DNA of 64,000 nucleotides. Source: Phalacrocorax aristotelis. Taxonomy: Eukaryota; Chordata; Aves; Suliformes; Phalacrocoracidae. The notes under the pieces were generated by a model, which saw nothing but the letters and a program-made list of their open reading frames with translations, ran no database searches and was not told the DNA's origin. Position numbers and translations under genes: made by a program. Positions 63,823-64,000 of this stretch are shown here, piece after piece. Where the stretch lies: assembly GCF_949628215.1 (NCBI RefSeq), contig NC_134310.1, forward strand, positions 10,739,401-10,803,400, written 5' to 3'. Within the stretch, counting starts at the first letter, position 1, and each line of letters opens with the position of its first letter.

Positions 63823-64000
63823 GCAGCACGGTAGTTTCCATCTTTTCCTGTTTGCTTCTCATGCTGCGTGCATTAGTATAGAGGCGTTTCATCTGGGCTG
63901 TGGGCCGTGTCTCCTTCTTATCAGAACACCCCTTGATACCCTTGAGGTGTGCCATGGGAGTTTCTTTGTTGGCTCCTGCTACCTCAGGAGCCCCTAGCTC

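Larger units (their letters stand above)
60489..64000 (-). mobile_element. CR1 LINE copy 4 (CR1-4), split by LTR-A
   Basis: The 3' end is at about 60489 (plus AATCACAGACTCATAGAATGG, then TTGAAGGGACCTTCAGAGG). The body includes RT, linker and endonuclease. It is interrupted by LTR-A at 63248-63822 and then continues with the ORF2 N-terminus past the window edge. It inserted into ERVL copy 2 gag, so it is younger than that provirus. Confidence 0.9.

Overview
This window looks like nuclear DNA from a bird. It has several CR1 LINEs with the CR1 endonuclease/reverse-transcriptase protein, ERVL-type proviruses with their LTRs, class I (gamma-like) proviruses, and a betaretrovirus-like provirus carrying an avian-leukosis-type envelope. 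Nearly every long reading frame belongs to a transposable element. No complete host gene, RNA gene or CRISPR array is visible. Dense nesting of retroelements would suit a W chromosome or another low-recombination, heterochromatic region, but the sequence alone does not fix the chromosome or species.

Layout. 1-3279: ERVL pol-pro-gag remnant (minus), cut by the window edge. 3723-7250: CR1 (minus). 7251-11340: class I ERV 'A' (minus); its 3' LTR-B carries a solo LTR-A. 11341-15050: LTR fragments, one complete solo LTR-D and a CR1 scrap. 15600-16239: CpG-richer, promoter-like sequence ending in a good splice donor, followed by AT-rich intron-like DNA with a candidate coding exon at 18805-18893. 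This is the only hint of a host gene. 19880-32916: composite block bounded by two 575-bp LTR-A copies with matching 4-bp flanks. It holds class I ERV 'B', a short unique stretch, a possible plus-strand LTR and leader, an inverted copy of LTR-B plus CR1, and class I ERV 'C'. 32917-36307: mostly intron-like DNA. 36308-38880 and 40288-42046: two more CR1s (minus). 39619-45117: assorted LTR fragments. 45118-51939: an LTR-D split by a nearly intact 6.2-kb betaretrovirus-like provirus (minus). 51940-54336: unique DNA. 54337-60478: second ERVL provirus (minus), broken by LTR insertions. 60489-64000: a fourth CR1 (minus), split by a solo LTR-A.

How it fits together. Four retroelement systems have inserted into each other, and target-site duplications give the order: ERVL LTR-D into CR1 and ERVL; the Lys-primed provirus into LTR-D; LTR-A into LTR-B and CR1. 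The Lys-primed provirus is the only element with long uninterrupted viral frames (gag, env, and a small Cys-rich frame between pol and env). Its pro-pol region has large deletions.

Points most worth a second look: the gag/env-intact but pol-gutted provirus and its Cys-rich frame; the almost identical inverted repeat 5363-7956 / 27775-30370, whose identity drops exactly at an LTR insertion; and tRNA T-arm-like repeats in the leader of the Arg-primed ERVs. LTR names A-G are labels used only here. Identities and boundaries come from reading the sequence by eye.
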